This document shows, in pieces, positions 37,784-38,779 of a stretch of 38,779 bases of DNA (positions within the stretch are counted from its first letter, which is position 1; the number at the start of each line of letters is the position of its first letter). Source of the DNA: Stentor coeruleus (lineage: Eukaryota; Ciliophora; Heterotrichea; Heterotrichida; Stentoridae); NCBI GenBank assembly GCA_001970955.1, contig MPUH01000712.1, positions 1 to 38,779 on the forward strand. Reading direction: 5' to 3'. The translations under genes were made by a program, and so were the position numbers. The notes under the pieces are model-generated. The model was not told the DNA's origin, did not search any database, and was given only the letters and a program-made list of their open reading frames with translations.

Positions 37784-38779
37784 CTAATTTCGTTTAATTA
37801 ATCTATTTAAAGAAGCGAAAATGGTTGTTCTCTTCAAAATCATAATCTTTCGTGAAGCATATTCTGATTCAATCTCATTTTCTATTTGCATGAACTTAGC
37901 AATGATTGCAGAGACATGCGCAAATCCGTAGTTTTTGATAATTTTAAGACATCGAATAGCTTCTGGAAAGTCTAATTGATTTGAGTCTATTTCCATAGAC
38001 ATTTCATCATCTTCAGCTTCTGTTTTAAATATTCCTGATTTTTTATTTGTGCGATCATAGCTTCTTCAACAACATTTTGAAGAATCTCATCGATGTTTTC
38101 ACCATGAGAATCAGATATCTCAACATTGTTATCATATCCTATGTATTCTTCTACACTAGCTGCATTATTAAAAGTGTAGCTCAATATTCTTTCTAGTGTA
38201 ATAGAATCAGAGGCGTCAGGATGATCAACAACTAACTCTGTGCTTATAGCAAAACTAAATCCCGTTTTAGTAAAGCATTTTTCAATTGTATCTATTTTAA
38301 CTTTATCCCAAGCATGAATTATCCATCTAATTGCATCTAAAATTGTAACTTGCTTGGCATATTCTTCACAGCTGTTAAGTTCTTCTATGTGATTTATATA
38401 TGATTCTAAGAGTCTAGTGCGATAGTATAGTTTAAAAGCTCTAATGACTCCCTGATCGAGAGGTTGCGCCTCAGAAGTCATATTTGGAGGAAAGAATATA
38501 GCAATGATATTAGATAGTTCTAGATTGGCGTGGCATGAAGCATTATCAATAAATAGAAGGATTTTTCTATTTTTTTCTTCATTTCTTTATTAAGTTCTTT
38601 AGCCAATTTAGAAACAATTCGCTTATCATCCAGGCCTTTCTATTTGCATTCCAAGAGATTGCCAACTGAGAAAGATCAACTTTTTCTCTTTTAAATATTC
38701 TAGGATTTGCAAATTTTCCAATTGCAAATGGTTTTAACTTTTCCCCGCTTGCACCACACTGATAGCCTTTCTTTTGCTT
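37784..38779 (-). mobile_element. Decayed pogo/Tigger-type DDE transposase, 5' end cut by window
   Basis: The minus strand encodes the C-terminal part of a DDE_1-family transposase (pogo/Tigger branch of Tc1/mariner). It shows a GEKLKPFAIGKFANPRIFK block, KAWMISELFLNWL, the second catalytic Asp in LLFIDNASCHANL (codon 38545-38547) and the third in PLDQGVIRAFK (codon 38455-38457), 30 codons apart as in pogo (DD30D). The first Asp would lie beyond the window. Three frame breaks, each explained by loss of one A, fall near 38597-38600, 38570-38576 and 38033-38036. Neighbouring genes run over 1000 codons unbroken, so the breaks look like decay rather than sequencing error. The longest surviving frames are 37987-38481 and 37784-38002. 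The element is inactive as printed. Confidence 0.85.

Noticed and set aside
551..38481. TGA read as tryptophan (Blepharisma-type code)
   Set aside because: The longest frames contain many TGG codons and no internal TGA, and broken genes are repaired by collapsing duplications or removing an intron, not by reading TGA as sense.
1..38779. tRNA, rRNA, CRISPR or telomere sequences
   Set aside because: No GC-richer cloverleaf or TTCGA-type B box in a suitable context, no spaced repeats and no telomeric repeat arrays were seen on either strand. Small structured RNAs cannot be excluded by eye.

Overview
The window looks like macronuclear DNA from a heterotrich ciliate, most like Stentor. The DNA is very AT-rich. 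The long reading frames (up to 1417 codons) are open in the standard genetic code, so TGA is not a sense codon here. Nineteen well-supported genes stop at TAA or TAG and only one at TGA. One gene can only be read through if a 15-nt GT...AG intron is removed, and introns of this size are a heterotrich hallmark. Genes are packed tightly, with spacers of 28 nt (head to head) and 9 nt (head to tail). The assignment rests on these traits; no species-specific marker was recognised.

Layout. 0.5-3.6 kb: two tandem sugar-porter (MFS) paralogues on the minus strand. 4.8-6.2 kb: a coiled-coil protein, then nine bases later and in the same frame a small membrane protein. 6.7-9.3 kb: a TPR/IQ protein and a six-EF-hand protein, divergently transcribed from a 28-bp gap. 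9.6-11.3 kb: a long disordered protein. 11.8-12.8 kb: a MORN-repeat protein. 13.2-17.7 kb: a large TPR/IQ protein. 18.0-20.6 kb: two membrane proteins. 21.6-24.2 kb: three small lineage-specific proteins, at least two related. 24.9-27.2 kb: a degenerate centrin-like EF-hand protein, a p24/TMED cargo receptor and a membrane protein. 27.5-34.2 kb: two same-strand genes read here as catalytically dead deubiquitinase-like proteins. One appears to be about five degenerate USP-like modules in tandem; the other is otubain-like with a C-terminal cysteine cluster. 35.7-37.7 kb: small or weak genes. 37.7-38.8 kb: a decayed pogo/Tigger-type DDE transposase, cut by the window edge, with a plausible element terminus next to a TA.

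Five direct duplications of 61-108 nt punctuate the window. Three break genes (MORN, large TPR/IQ, membrane protein), and in each case the reading frame is restored exactly when one copy is collapsed. One duplication has a single N at its junction. I therefore read them as unmerged contig overlaps rather than biology, and annotate the three broken genes as single genes.

Functional themes are calcium/calmodulin signalling (EF-hand and IQ proteins back to back), cortical or ciliary scaffolding (MORN, TPR, coiled coil), transport and secretion (sugar porters, p24), and a candidate pseudo-deubiquitinase locus, which is the most novel element. G/C strand asymmetry changes sign between genes and also inside some genes, a pattern the features do not explain.
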